64,000 bases of DNA from Sesamum alatum. Lineage: Eukaryota; Streptophyta; Magnoliopsida; Lamiales; Pedaliaceae. Of this stretch, positions 25,416 to 39,400 are shown piece by piece (the first letter of the stretch is position 1; each line of letters starts with the position of its first letter). A program made the translations under genes and the position numbers. A model generated the notes under the pieces. That model worked only from the letters and a program-made list of their open reading frames with translations, was not told where the DNA came from and ran no database searches. The stretch spans positions 11,548,854 to 11,612,853 of the forward strand of contig JACGWO010000001.1 of assembly GCA_034509735.1 (NCBI GenBank). Reading direction: 5' to 3'.

Positions 25416-28400
25416 ATGAAGATTGTAACGTGGAATTGTCGTGTGTTGGCCCGGCCTGCGGCAAGGAAAATGCTACGGGACCTTCTCAAAACCTACAAGC
25501 CTGATATCCTTTTCCTCTGTGAAGTCAAAATCGTGTACACTGATAAGATTTCATCTATTCTTCGTAGTTGTAATTTAGTTTCCTTTGAGTTTGTTCCCGC
25601 TTTCAATAAAGTCGGGGGGCTATGCCTTGCATGGTCACCTAGTATTGTTATTAATATTGTTGTGAAACACCCTTGGCTTATTAATGCTATGATCTTCTTG
25701 AATGCAGACCCGAGGCCGTGGAAGTTTACGGGAGTCCATTGCCCCATTGTCACAAGTCTCAAGCCTGCCTTTTGGGACTCTCTTGTTACTATCTTCCAAT
25801 CTTTTGATGGCCCGTGGCTAGTTATGGGGAACTTCAATGTCATTACCTCCCAAGTGGAGAAGAAAGGGGGAAAGCCTTTTGCGTCTGCCTCGAAACATGC
25901 CTTAGGAAATGATCTTAACTTTTGTAATCTTATTGACCTAGGTTTCTCAGGCTACAGATTCACATGGTCCAATAAGCGCCCTAGAATGGCTAATATCCTA
26001 TCTAGACTAGATCGAGGGGTCGCTAATGCAAATTGGTGCCTATTGTACCCTAAAGCACACATCACACACCTTCCACCGTTTGCTTCAGACCATTCCCCCC
26101 TTTTTTGGAAACTCACCCCAATGACACAAACAAGCCGAGACCTTTTTTTTTTGAGGAAATGTGGTTATGAGATTTCTCATGCGAAACCCTTATTGCTGAT
26201 ATGTGTATGAACTTTCTTGCAGGACACCCAAAGTGGAAGCTCCATAATTTATTGAAAGCTCTTTGAGGAGAACTTAGAAAATGGAATAAAAACACTTTCG
26301 GCTGGTGCCATGAAATCATCAACCAAACCAAAAAAAAAAAAACTTGAAGAACTCCAATACTTAGATCAAACTAATGAAAATGTTGCTTTGCAAGGGCATC
26401 TACAATGAGAGCTGGATGAGCAGCTGTTGAGGTTGGAAACCAAATGGAGACAGAAAGCCAAACAAAGGTGGCTTGAAGACGGCGATGCTAACACAAAATT
26501 CTTCCATCTCACGGCCGTTCTCCAATCAAAAGCAAACTTCATTCGCTCCATCCAAAGTAGGGACGGTAAGGTGGTAACGGAGTGGTCGAAAATCGGTAAC
26601 AAATTCTCCATTTTCTTTAAATCCTGTTTACTGCTGATGTGAACTTGATTGCTCCCAACCTCGAATCCCTCTTTTTTGATCTCATGCCATGCATTATTGA
26701 TGATGTTGAAAACCAAAGCCTCTACACCCCTTCTCTTCTGGAGGAAATTAAAGAAACTGTCTTTGACATGGCCTCTTTCAAAAGCCCGGGGCCCGACGGC
26801 TTCCCACCCAATTTCTATAAAAAAATTTGGCACCTCGTCGGCAACCACTTAATAGAGGCTGTAATGCATTTCTTCTCACACGGGCACTTCATCCTGCTTC
26901 AATCACACATACATCACTCTCATTCCAAAAAGCCATAAAGCAAACACGGTTGATAAGTTCCGGCCTATAAGCCTTTGTAACACTGCATACAAAGTGATTT
27001 AAAAAATCCTTGCTAACAGGTTTAAACCACTTTTGACAAAAATTATCTCCCCTTTCCAAATGGTATTTGTCCCAGGCCGAACTATCAATGAAAACTCTAT
27101 TATTTTCCATGAGATTATGCATTTCCTAAACTGTAAAGAAGGGCGAAAATGCTACATGGCCATCAAGATTGACCTCACTAAAGCCTATGATAGAGTTGAA
27201 TGGCCGTTTTTGTTACTCTTGATGAAAAGTGTTGGTATCTGTCAACAATTTATAAACCGGGTCTCGTGTTGTATCTCCACATCTAGTTTCTCTGTTTTGG
27301 TTAATGGCTCTCCCTTTGATTTTTTCAAACCAACCCGTGGAATCATACAGGGGGCCCATTGTCCTCGTATCTGTTCATAATCTATGCTGAGATCCTATCT
27401 CGTCTGATTAGCCATGAGGAAAGACTTGGAAACATCAAGGGAGTCAAAATCTGCATGACAGCCCCCCTCAATTTCCCATCTTTTCTATGCAGATGACATT
27501 ACTATTTTTTGCAGAGTGGAGGAAAAGGATGCACAAGCGGTTGGAAGATGTTTGATGTTTGAGACAATTCAAACAGTGGTCGAGCCAATGTACCAATAAT
27601 CAGAAATCCTTCATTCATTTTAGTAGAAATGTCGCAAACAGACAAAGATGCATCCTCGGAGAAATTCTCCAAATACCTGAATACACACACAAATCCAAGC
27701 ACTTTGGACTCCCTTTTTGTATACCCATCACCCAAACCCAGGCATTCTGTGAAATTACCGAGAAAATGACCAGCAGACTAGCCTTGTGGAAATCAAGAAA
27801 CCTCTCCAGAGCCGGAAAATTTGTCCTCATAAAAAACGTAGCACAAACCCTCCCAGTATATTAAATGTCCACTTTCCTACTTCCTAAAAACCTTTGTAAT
27901 AAACTCGACGGGTTAGTGAGGCATTTCTGATGGAGCCCGAAAACATCAGGAGATAACAACAAATTTTTGGCACTTAAGTCATGGAATTCAATTTGTGTCC
28001 CTAAATCCAAAGACGGTCTTGGACTCCGAACTTTCTCAAATTTCAATAAAGCTCTAGCGTCAAAACTCACATGGAATCTATGCATTAAATTCGATAAGCT
28101 TTGGTGTCAAGTGTTAAGAGCTAAATACCTCAAAAATGACACTAATATTCTTGATGTCTTGTAGGTGACAAAAAGCTCTTGGATTTGGAATGACATTATT
28201 AAAGGACGAGAGGTCATCAAACTGGGATTTTGCTTCCCCATCACAAGCCAATCAAGTGTTCGAATTTGGGAGGATCCATGGGTTCCAAACATCCCAAATT
28301 TCAGACCAGCCCCACTGCCGCAGAACCAATCAGAAACTCTCCGGTACATCCGAGAGCTGATCACAAATGACGAACAAGTTTGGAACGAAGAACTCCTCGG

Positions 28401-29479
28401 CCAGCTTTTCCCCAGCAACGTCGCAGACGCAATCCGAATGATACAAATTCTAGAATCTATGGAACCCCTTGTGCCATTTTGGGCTCCCTCCAAGTCAGGG
28501 AAATTCTCAACAAAAGCGGCCTTTCACACCATTCAAAACTCGTCCCACACTATCAATGAAGACGATGCTAAAACAGGGAAAAGAATCTGGAATCTCAACA
28601 TGCACAATCGACTCAAAACCTTTATTTGGAGGATGCTCTTCGACATACTTCCAAGGAAAGGTAAATTGGCTCAATTATTTCATATTTCCAACCCTGAATG
28701 TGTCTTTTGTGATTCCCAGGTTGAAGATGCCCATCACATTTTCTTGGGATGCCCGTTCTCGAAAAGGATTTGGTTCGCCTCTAAGTGGCAAATACGACTC
28801 CATAATTGGTCGCATTTGCCACTTAGAGATTGGTTCCTCACCCTCTCGGATACCAAAAATAATCCTTTCCAGAGCCTAACCATCCAAGAATGAATTCCTT
28901 ACGACATGGGCCATCACACTCGAGCTTGTTTGGAAAGAAAGGAATGACCGAAGCCATGGCCAAAAACCACAACCACCAGAAACTGTTGCAACAAATATCC
29001 AAAGAATGGTGCCCCAGTACGTCTAGGCCAGAGCCTCCAGGAAAAACGCAGCTCAGACCAACTGTGAATGGAGGGAACCACTTGCAGAATGGATGAAATT
29101 TAACACTGATATTGCATTGAAGGAGGGAAGATGTTTCGGAGCTATCATTGCTAGGAGCCATGAGGGGCACATCACAGTTGTTGTTGCAAAGAAAATCTAT
29201 GCAGATGATGCTTCCGTTGCAGAACTGAGAGTGATCCGTATTGCTGCGAAAATTGCTCATTCACTTAAACTTGTCAAAGTTATTTTTGAATCGGATTCGG
29301 CGAATGCTATCTCATGGACAAAAGGAGAAGTGGATGATCTAAACTATGCAACGAAGAATGACGTGGAAACGATTAAAAATCTGTGGCGCACATCCCCTCA
29401 ATGGGACTTTAGGAAAATTCCGAGAATGTGTAACGAACTAGCACATGGTGTCTCAAAATGGGCACATGGCGCGAATTGA
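25416..29479 (+). pseudogene. LINE ORF2 remnant (endonuclease, reverse transcriptase, RNase H)
   Basis: The apurinic-type endonuclease begins MKIVTWNCR at 25416, with CEVK near residue 38 and the terminal SDHSPL segment; the usual GDFN reads GNFN here, so an active-site aspartate appears lost. The frame stops at 26208. Reverse-transcriptase blocks follow in several frames: SPGPDGFPPNFYK near 26785, FVPGRTINENSI near 27065, KIDLTKAYDRVEW near 27165, and the FYADD catalytic box near 27487. The zf-RVT segment CVFCDSQVEDAHHIFLGCP is at about 28700-28755. A C-terminal RNase H frame lies at 29093-29479. At least seven frame interruptions show it is inactive. Confidence 0.9.
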
Positions 29480-29643
29480 GACGGTCCTATTTCCCCACCC
29501 TTGTTCCCTTTTGAATTGTTCGGTGACAAGGGTGATTCCCCCCTGAACTCCTTCTCCTATGAATTTATGAAAGTCTAATTCATCAAAAAAAAGAAATTAT
29601 GAAAAACCTCATGGAAGGTGTTTATAATTCACCCATTTGTATT

Positions 29644-30145
29644 ATTATAATTTGTAACCCATGGTACTAATTTTAATAAGAAATCCATGCATGCAGTATT
29701 TTTGGTCCGTGCCCATCCATCCATATTTACATATTAAACTAATACAATCATACAACATTCACTGTCTCTATTTCTGGGCATCTGCACAATTAATACGTTA
29801 CAAAAGTTTGTTTGCAATAAATAGGCAATTATATATCCTCCACACGCCCACCACAGGGAATTTTTGAAATTATTAACCAGTCTGTGTGTGTGTGTGTGTG
29901 TTGGGTAATATGAATATGGATGCTTATTTTAAACTTAATTATTTGAATCCTGCAGTGTATTGGGAAAAGATGGGTATCATGTGGTCCAAACTTTGACAGT
30001 CACAAAGCTTTTTAACCAAGGGAAGACGAAGACATTAATGCGTTGATGTTATCAATAATTTGTAATATTTATCAACACAACAAAGCTCACATAATAAGGC
30101 TTCTCTAACTAGGCAATTGGACAAATAATAATAATAATAATCATA

Positions 30146-30212
<67 letters not shown>

Positions 30213-33200
30213 ACTTGAAAACTTTTCATGCACAAAGGCATAAACAAGACAATGAGTAATAAATAAATAAATAATCAAATACATAATTGGTCTTGAATTT
30301 CAGTTACAATAAAAATTATTACTTCCATAATTAACTTTTGTTTACGTACATTTTGATTAGAAAAATATGTAAACTTTGAATTGTTTTTCATAATTTTTGG
30401 CTGTCGAACTTACTTACCTCATGGCTTGCTGGTTTGGTTATATAGTAATTAGTAAAAGCATTTTAAGAAAATACTACAATCTAAATTTTATTTATTTGGA
30501 CTCTCAATTTGGTAAGATTTAAATTTAACTCAGTTTATATTATACATTAGAGTACTTTTAGTTTATCACAATCATATGATATGCTTAATGCATGGGGGGA
30601 TGCAGACACTGCTGTGTTCTCTCTCTCTCTCTCTGTAGACCCAAACTCTCACTCCCATCCCCACATGTGCGCTTACAACACTGGCTTACCTCTTAAGTGT
30701 GACCGACATTTCATAAAACAAATACTACTTTTAGCCATTCAATCTTGACCAACACATGATGAATACACATACACACATCCATTTTATATACTCCCAATAC
30801 TTGAATGTGTGTATAATTAATTTAATTTGAAAAATTAATTATTATTTTAAAAAATATATTAATTCAATGAATATAAAAAATATCAAAAAAATAAAAGAAA
30901 ATTATGACTGCTTGAAGAAGAAAAAGAGATATAAAACTTGAGAAGATAGAGAACAATAAAAATAAATGACAAATAAATCAAATTCAACACATTAGAAGGG
31001 TGTTATTCAATTATATAAAGGTGGATTGCCTATTTTTGTTGTCTCAATTTCATTCAATATGAAATTTAAGTGTAAGTTTAGTTGATCATTAGTAATTAGT
31101 GCGTGTGGGTGTGTGTGAGAGAGAGAAGGGTGAAAAAAAAAAAAGAAAAAGATTCCAATAGATGAATGGATGGATGGGCAGAAATGAAGGTGAGATCACA
31201 TGGGTTAATCCTCTTCTTATTGGGATTAGTCAAATAAGTATAGAACAGGTGGCTGATTCCCCACTTTCTTAGCAACTTAAAAAACTTGGGGAAAAAAATG
31301 GCGAAAACCATCTCCATCTCTACCTCCATCAAAAGCTGGAAGACTCTTCAGCATTGTGTTTCTTCTGGTCTCCCCTACACCCAACACCCTTTGTCTTTTT
31401 ACCCACCACAAACCAAATTTTCTAACTCCTATTTATGTTCTCTCATCTCTGCCAATTTATTCTCGCATCTCATCATATCAAAGACTTTTTTTTTTTTTTT
31501 TTTTTCAAGGGGGAAAAAGAAAGAGTGATTCTTGGTATCTTGACTATATTCCTATGGGTGATGAGACTTCTCATGCATAACAAACATATATTATTCTGTG
31601 GATAAGTTCTCTCCCACATTTTTACTTTTATTATATGCAGTGCCATCATGTTACTCAATTTTGATTGCTGGAGTTTGGTCAATTTCTAATATGCTTCTAT
31701 TTAAAATTTACATCAAAATGAAAATCTACTCATCATAACCAATTATTGGGCAACAGAAATTTAGCCCAAACCTACCAATTACAACTAGAAACTTCAGTTC
31801 TAAGGAGTGTTCTTGGAGAAGAGCAATTAAAATGGTAAATACAGTTACATTCACATTAACATTCTTATGTTTTTACCCCTCTACACTATTCCACTAGTTT
31901 ATGTTACTTAATAGTTGTAGAAAATATGTGAAATTCCAGGTACTTGTGAAGATGCTAGATGGTTTATAGTCTTGCTGAAACTTCATTTCCTAGAAATGAC
32001 AACAGATGACAAGCTTCACCAGATGGTTTTAGCTGTCTGAAAACTTAAATTAGAACCAAAGTCACAAGAGGTATTCTTCATTCAGTCACACCAGACACAC
32101 AGCCCAACTCAGTAGAAACTAGAAATACTGCACTTCGTAAGGAATTAAAGGGAAAGAATGAAACAAAAAGTTCAATGAGGAAAATGTTTTTCCACTGCAC
32201 CACAGACCGTCAGTCAGCAGTATGGAACTACATGTTTGTATGCACAGTATACTTGATGATGCGTTCACCGCAATAAGTGAAGTGATATTAAAGCAGAAAT
32301 ACTTCTAATAAGAGCAATGTCCAGTATTGGGTATTTCTCAAATACATATTTTATGTGAATATGCAAAATTCATAATTCAAAGAAAAAGGAAAAATTATTG
32401 AATACAGTCTAATAGAAACTTTCATAAAGTAAAGGGCCAGAGTAAAGTCAGCATATGAACCAGAAAACACATATGAGTACACATTGTTATTTGTTGTCAT
32501 TTCACAAAACAGGAAACACCAGTGACCAAACATGTACTATTTGTGAAAACTCAACCTTCAAAGATATAAGGGAATAGTTTAGCAGCTAAAAACTTGCAGC
32601 CCAATTACCACATATGTATAACATGTACTCATTTGACTATCAAACAATGACATAAACTGATTGTAAAAGCATTTTTATCAAGCAGGAAATTGGACTTTCA
32701 TGACTAATAGAATAAAGAATTTTTGTCAACACAGGTAAACTAACATTCTTCTCTCCTTCTCTCTTTTCTGACACAAAAGCATATACCAAGACTCGGGTCC
32801 TTTTCTGCAATGGATTTCAATTTAAATATTTATGATTTTTTTATTTTTCAAAGTAATAAAGTTTCTAATTAAGGTCTTCTGTGATTATATCAAACTGAAA
32901 CTTGACTGGTTGCTTCAAAAGTTCATTTGGGGCCAGGAGAACCGAGATGCCAGCCAGCTCAGGATCATATAGTCAGTTGATTTGAGCAGTTAACATAACA
33001 GTCAGCAGAATGAAAAGTTGATAAGCTAACAGAGGAAGCAAACAATTAACTGACAAATTAAATAGTTTCAAAATAAGATACAAAAGTCATGAAAATGGTT
33101 CATTTTTATTCCTTTTTCTTTCTTAAGACAGCAGTTTACCATGTAACCATGGTATAACAATATACAATAGCTACTATTACATACAAGTACTGGTACAAGA

Positions 33201-33414
33201 AAGATTCTTTTTATCCAAATGGCAAATACTGTTCTTTCGAGCCTGAACTTATCATCTATGTGATTGTAAATCATAGTGGTCGACTACCAATGAGATTTTC
33301 TTCATAAATCGGGGGTTATTGAAAAGCAAGAGGGTCAAATATTTCATAAAACCTGTTCTGCTATGTCTAAAAATTAGTTAAACAAGAGGGAAAATAAGCT
33401 AACCAATCCAAAAT
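29644..33414. other. Intergenic: microsatellites and 3' flank of RAD54
   Basis: This contains (TG)n near 29883-29902, a long (AAT)n tract at about 30127-30211, (CT)n near 30616-30634 and a T18 run at about 31488-31505. No gene was supported. A 60-odd codon plus-strand frame from 31299 (starting MAKTISISTS) looks like a transit peptide but runs into the T tract without recognisable mature protein. The part next to 33415 probably includes the RAD54 3' UTR. Confidence 0.45.
30127..30211. repeat. (AAT)n microsatellite
   Basis: An almost pure AAT/TAA repeat of about 28 units, with one CATAACATT interruption near 30142-30150. Such a tract is likely to be length-polymorphic. Confidence 0.9.
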
Positions 33415-36400
33415 CTACTCAAAATCGTCATCATTTATGCAAGCAGGAGACAATCGATTTGAATTTATTTTAATACCAGGGGATATTTTGGGCGACAGCA
33501 TGACATGAGCTTTACCTTCTAAAGTTCTCATTAATTTTGAGTTAGGCTGTGGTAGAGACTTCAAATGGAATGACCTTCCAGTAGATTCTCTGTTAAGAGA
33601 GACTGATGGCGACACTTTTTTATGTTTATAAGATGGTACTGCTTGTTGGGAGAGAGGTTTTCTGAAATTCGTCCGGTTTTTTCTCGATCATCCACCTCCT
33701 CCGTCTTTGATCTCACAGTTGATTCAATGGGGACAAGCTTCCCCCCTACTTGATTTGTGAAAACAAATGAAACCTGCAGTACATAAAACACAATTCTGAG
33801 AATCATCCAGTTGGCATCAACTATAAACAGCAACAAGACAAGACCAATGTTTTCCCAGCATATTTGAAATTGGATTTGTTATATGATTGCTTCAATCCTC
33901 AAATACAGATAGCTCTCTTAAGGAAAGAAATTGATTTAGTTGAGGCCCTATTTCTTCACAGGATTTCACAGGGTCCATGGCCATCACTCCAGGTTGGACC
34001 CATGCAGCAATTAATCTTTCTTGTCCGTATTTGTGAAACCAATTCTTGCCTTACAGGATTTAGATTGAATTCAATTGAAAGATTAAGAAAATTTGAACAG
34101 AAGTCAGAAATGACATTTCTGGGCATTCGGGATAAAGAAATAAGTCAAGAAGAATTCATACTTCATGAAGACAGGCCCAAATCAAGACTAAAATTTAAAG
34201 CAACAGTACAGGTGTTCAAGAGTCATAACAAGAAATCAAACTAAAAACATAACAAATGAAAGCAGTCTACAATACTATGACAACAGGTAGCCAAGACATA
34301 TGCAAATGTTGCTCCTCATCCACACATTCTCCTCTGAGGAGACTGCTGGCATTAAGAGGAAAAAGAAAGGAAGAAGGGTAACATATGATTGGCAAACATG
34401 ATGCAGATTAAGATTGAGATTTAGAAATCTGGATTTCTTAATTTGACCTGTTCGATGACGAGTAATCTCCAATGCCATCAGAGAACAAGTCAGTTTAAGC
34501 AGTCACAAACCTTGTAACCAGAAAAGATTAAGTAGCAATCACTCTACTTGAAATTCTCACCTCATCTCCTGCTGAAGCCTGAAATATGCAATCAGGCACA
34601 GAAGATGGAAAATGATGATGCCCCCAGTTAGCTAAATCCTCTTCCTTTGGAGTTCCAACCTTAAGGAAAACAGTTTGTCAGCAAAAGACTATATCTTTCG
34701 AGAAATCCTAATATCGTGAAGTTCACTAACCTGTTTCTCATGGCTCTTTAAATTGTTTAAGCACCCCGCCATAGCTGCAAATCCCCCTATATCCTCTTCA
34801 TCAGGCTGGCAGCCTCCATTTGTGTAATTAGATCCAATACTGCTGTTGGACATAATTTCATCTCCTATACAACGGTTGCAGCACATCTTCTCATGAATTT
34901 CAGAACTGTATAGGTGCATCTTTAGTAAGTGGGAAGGAACATCTCACTAAATTTCTAATACAGATAGAGTCATTTCTGCCATCCCAAAATTCCTTTCTGC
35001 AGTCCATCTTCCTTATACATTTCATACAAGAAAAGGGAGTGCTGGAAGGAAAATGAAGTACAGAAATCGGCACCTTAAATAAACTAAAAGAAAAAAAAGA
35101 GGAAAGGACACCAACACTTTGGAGATTCCACACTAGAGCAATATTGTAAGAAACCAATTGGGGAAAGGCTGATAACAATGGAACCTCTAGACCAGTCTCT
35201 CTAAGCACAGATATGATGCAGACATGCAGTCATGACTTATTGCACTAACTTTAATCATGCTGATAAATGATACTTTGATGATAGTTGATGCATCATCAAG
35301 ATATCGTGACCCTAACTGCATGCATCATCAATTTTTTTATAATTCATGATGTTCAATAACGGATCAAATTAAATAAAGAAAACACACCACTACCCTTGCA
35401 TCATCGACAAGTTTATGGCAACCTTTAATAACATTACATAAATAGCACAAAGTTCTAAAAAGATAGCGCACCTCACGCTATCATGAAATGTGAACAAGTC
35501 ACGCAGATCTTCTGTTGAAAGGAGATTTCCCTGGTAAGAGAATTCTGTATCAAGCACACATGAAAAGGAATAGACTGTATGGCAATTATCAGAAAAATAA
35601 CAAAGTACCTTCTCTGAATCTACATGCTCTTGCTGAATAACTTTTTGAAGTCCTTCTTTTGACATCTGACGCTGGTATACCTGCAGCAAAGCAAATGATC
35701 CCATAATTGTTTAAAGAGAAGCATATATAGGGAAGTAAATGCATCAAGAAATTACTGCATCAAACCTTTTCTTCAATAGTTCCAGTACACAAAAATCTAT
35801 AGATGTAGACTCTCTTCTTCTGTCCATCCCTCCAGACCCTTGCTGCTGCCTGCAAAGTTGAGAAATTGAAGATGTCAGCTCTATTAATAGATTCCTATGA
35901 TACAAAAATTCCATGGCCAGCAGTCTAAATATGAAGTTTTTTTGTCATATTCTGAACCATTCATAAATAAGGAGCTCAACAGCAGCTACAAACTATGGGC
36001 TCGATAGAATATAATAAGGACATAGAAAAAAGAACCAATCACGAAATACAGCTTTGACATCAACTAATAATCTTTTTTTATGTACAAGGACAAATTACTT
36101 GTTTATCATTTGCTGGATTCCAATCAGGATCAAAGAGAACCAATCGGTTTCCACCAATTAAATTGAGGCCACAACCTCCGGCTTTGCTACTGAGGAGAAA
36201 TGCAAACTCATCCTGAAAAATATATTAACATAATCAAATGATGGTACGTTTCATACCATAAGAACAAGATTTTTTAAAGACAAAATTCACATACCTTTGA
36301 TGGATCATTAAAACGATTAACCAATTTTTGTCTTTTGCTGATTGATGTAGTCCCATCAAGTCTTAGAAAAGGATATCTTCTTTCACGGCATAATTGAGCA

Positions 36401-39400
36401 AAAAGGTCTAGTGTCTGAGAAAGGAGAATAGAAACAAGATAGGCACACTTAAAGGAGACAAAGGATCTAACAATAATGATAAGGGTGTTTTTACAACTAG
36501 TAAGTGCAGCAATCATAAAAAATTCCTTCACCACTATGAACAGATTTGACAAGCACCAGTAGGTCCATTCATGGTACTAGACTCTTAATTCCTAAAATTC
36601 TTCCATGTGTAGTGCGTCAATGAACAACATATATTCAACAAGAGTTGGGACAGGCAACCCCTATGCACACACTACTCAAACTCAACGTCAAGTGGAAAGT
36701 AATGTTAACAAAACCAAGCGCCTGAAGCAAAGTAGAAGAAACTAAAAGTTCAATTATAAATTGAACATGAAATTGCAATAAGCTTGACCACTAACTTATA
36801 ATTTGGATGGAAGCACAAAACAGATCAAATAAGCCCTCTCAATATGTTTATATTTTCCTAAGAGAAAGCACCACAGTTCACTATAAGTTGCCAATAAACA
36901 TAGAAGCCATAAGGAAGCCTCATCAAGTACATATCTAACACAAAACTAAAACTCTGGTCCTTTATTGTGTTGAGGTTTTCTTCTGTCCACCAATTCAAGA
37001 ATAAGTCAGCAGGATTAGTACTATTGCCTTCCACAGAAATAAGAATATCCAAGACAAGCCAAAATGCTAACGTACACTTTCTTGCATTTATTGCACCATT
37101 CATCTGTAACTAGATGGATATTTTATGTCAGAAAATGGCATACAATACTTGAAAGTCGTCAACTAAGAAATAAAGAAAATAGAAAAAAGAATGCACGAAT
37201 CACATCATATAAACAATATATGCACCACCAGTGTTCAACCAACTAAAGGCTCAAAAATTGGCACCTGTGTGTAATTTGAAACTAGGACGATCCTGTCATC
37301 TGTTCTCTGACGGAGTTGAGCAAGTAACCGGGCCAAGACATGCATTTTTCCTGATAGTTCAACCCATACCCCATCACCACCAGTCCACGCTCCAGATCTG
37401 ATAGAACAACAGGAAATTGTTGTCTAATACTAAGATGAGGTCATACTAAATCCAAAAGAACAGGAGTCTGAGAATCAGGATGAATTCACCTTCCAGAGAA
37501 CATTTCTTGTGGGAAGAAACGCAAACAATCTTCAAACCCTGATGTTCCTGGACTCCCACTTTTTATTGTATCATATATTAGCTTCAAATATAAATTTATC
37601 TTGCGTTAGTACCTTAGTAGCTGCAATTGAATAACAATAATGCAAATAAAAAGATAACACTAACATATTCATAAAACTGGTGGTTGATAAAAAGAGACAT
37701 TCCTAAATCATTCCACAGATTTCAAGGGATGAAATTCAAGTGATTAGAGAGATCTATATGCAAGAATCGAAGTTTCATATGGAAAAGATAACTCAGTCAT
37801 AATTCTTTGTATATGACAGCAGGCAACATGAATTCTCGGCCGGATATTAGCTTCAGTTAATGTTTAGGCATAACTAGTTGTTAAGAACTTGAAGCTGGTC
37901 ATAGATGGTGAGACATGATTCTAAGCTCACTGGACATCTTACAGGCCCTTCCATCCTACAATTGAAGAAACCCTGGTTCTACACTTAACACCCAACCGAC
38001 TTCTATCCAGATACCGCACCACGCTCAACCCCATGAGTTTAAACATGGGACATCATTTTTTCTCTTAGTTTTTCTTTTGGAAAAAAAAAAACAGTAAAAA
38101 CAACAGAAGAGTCTTTGGGATCTAATGCAACTGGCCAGCCATTTTTGGTAACATTTTGCATAACATGATACAATGTACAGAACTTGACCAATGATGATAT
38201 GGTGATCTGTTTTCATAAGTAAATACCATCGTCATTCAAAGTAAAATGCAAGCAGCTTTCATCTTCTCTTGTGCAGCAGGAACTAATGCATGAATAAAGT
38301 ATTATTTCAGAAAAGACCTCAGCATTTCAGATGTAATCCAAATAAGATCTTTATCACAATAATGAAAATATGCAATTTACTTTCCGTTCTGCAAAAGCAA
38401 TGACAAATCATAGCTTCATCACCCTCCAGTAAGAGAATACCTTTGGGTGATTGCAGAGCTTCTTAAGCGCTGTTATATAGGCTAGGATTTTAGATTGTTT
38501 TGCTTCTTCTGAAATTGCCCGTTTCACCTGTGCTTGAAAGTTGAAAGTTGAAAGTTAGAAGTCTTTCTCCTGTACTTTGAAGTAGAAGAAAAAGTACTGC
38601 AGCCATAATCATATAGAGGAATGAATATTACGTTTTTTTGATTGTATAAAATGGTTGTACAGCTCACACTGGAGAGGCGTCAACTTGCAGCATACAACTT
38701 CAATTATCTGCAGGAAAGAGCAATTACTTCATTTAAACAATCAACATATCAAAGAGGTAAACAATCAACATATCAAAGAGGCCAAACTTAAGTTGTTTAT
38801 ATGAAAAAGAAGGGAGTTGCGGATCTGGCAATATAAATTGTTTAATGGAGGATATATAGAACATATCAGTCAAACTTATTTTGGAAAGTTTGAAGTTCTC
38901 AAGAGTAATAAAAGAATTCCATAAGGTTCCAATTTCAAAGTAGGATATTCTATTTAGAGGCCAGGAAGAATGATGAGATGAATTAGATTTCTTCTGAACT
39001 ACATTATTCTATGCCCTAGCCGCCACTAGATTTATTCCAAGCTAAACAAGACCAGATATCAGAATACCAATAGATCCAGATAGCTTTAAATGTCCCTATA
39101 ACTGGGCACCCAAATTACAAAGTGGATAAATGAGATATATGTCAATAAACCAACTTGGAAAAATAAAATTAGAAGAAATAAACCCACAGGTTTATTCCAG
39201 AGCCATGCAATAAATCCACATTCCACATTACGTCCAATAATATGACCGGAAGAAGAGACAGAAGGCAAGATTTAGTTCCACAGAGTGCAGTACGCGGTAG
39301 TTATCTTTTGTTTTAACTCTCTACAGGTATCCTTAATGACCATCATAATCTATGTCAACAAGATCCTCTGTACCATATATTTAATACAAACATTTGAAGC

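Larger units (their letters stand above)
23585..29598 (+). mobile_element. Degenerate L1-type LINE retrotransposon, near full length
   Basis: In order it has a 5' region with CT-rich tracts, an ORF1-like gag remnant, an ORF2 remnant with endonuclease, reverse transcriptase, zf-RVT and RNase H parts, and an A-rich tail (about 29585-29593). Flanking imperfect direct repeats (ATGAGAAACTCCCATGG near 23569 and ATGAAAAACCTCATGG near 29599) look like a decayed target duplication. Many stops and frame changes show it is long dead. It lies on the plus strand, about 1.6 kb upstream of the 140-aa gene and in opposite orientation to it. Confidence 0.9.
23217..29635. mobile_element. Foldback MITE split by a LINE insertion
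   Basis: The left end TGGGTAAATCACAATAACCT and the right end (GGTGTTTATAATTCACCCA) are inverted matches. The flanking 8-bp direct repeat TTTGTATT is exact at 23209-23216 and 29636-29643. The left portion runs to about 23584 and the right portion resumes near 29599; everything between is the LINE. Without the LINE the element would be about 400 bp. The 8-bp duplication would suit a hAT-type MITE, but the terminal bases do not settle the family. Confidence 0.7.

Noticed and set aside
31299..31495. Plus-strand frame MAKTISISTSIKSWK..., possible transit-peptide exon
   Set aside because: About 65 codons, ends in a T18 tract, with no recognisable mature protein or downstream exon. The composition alone is not evidence.
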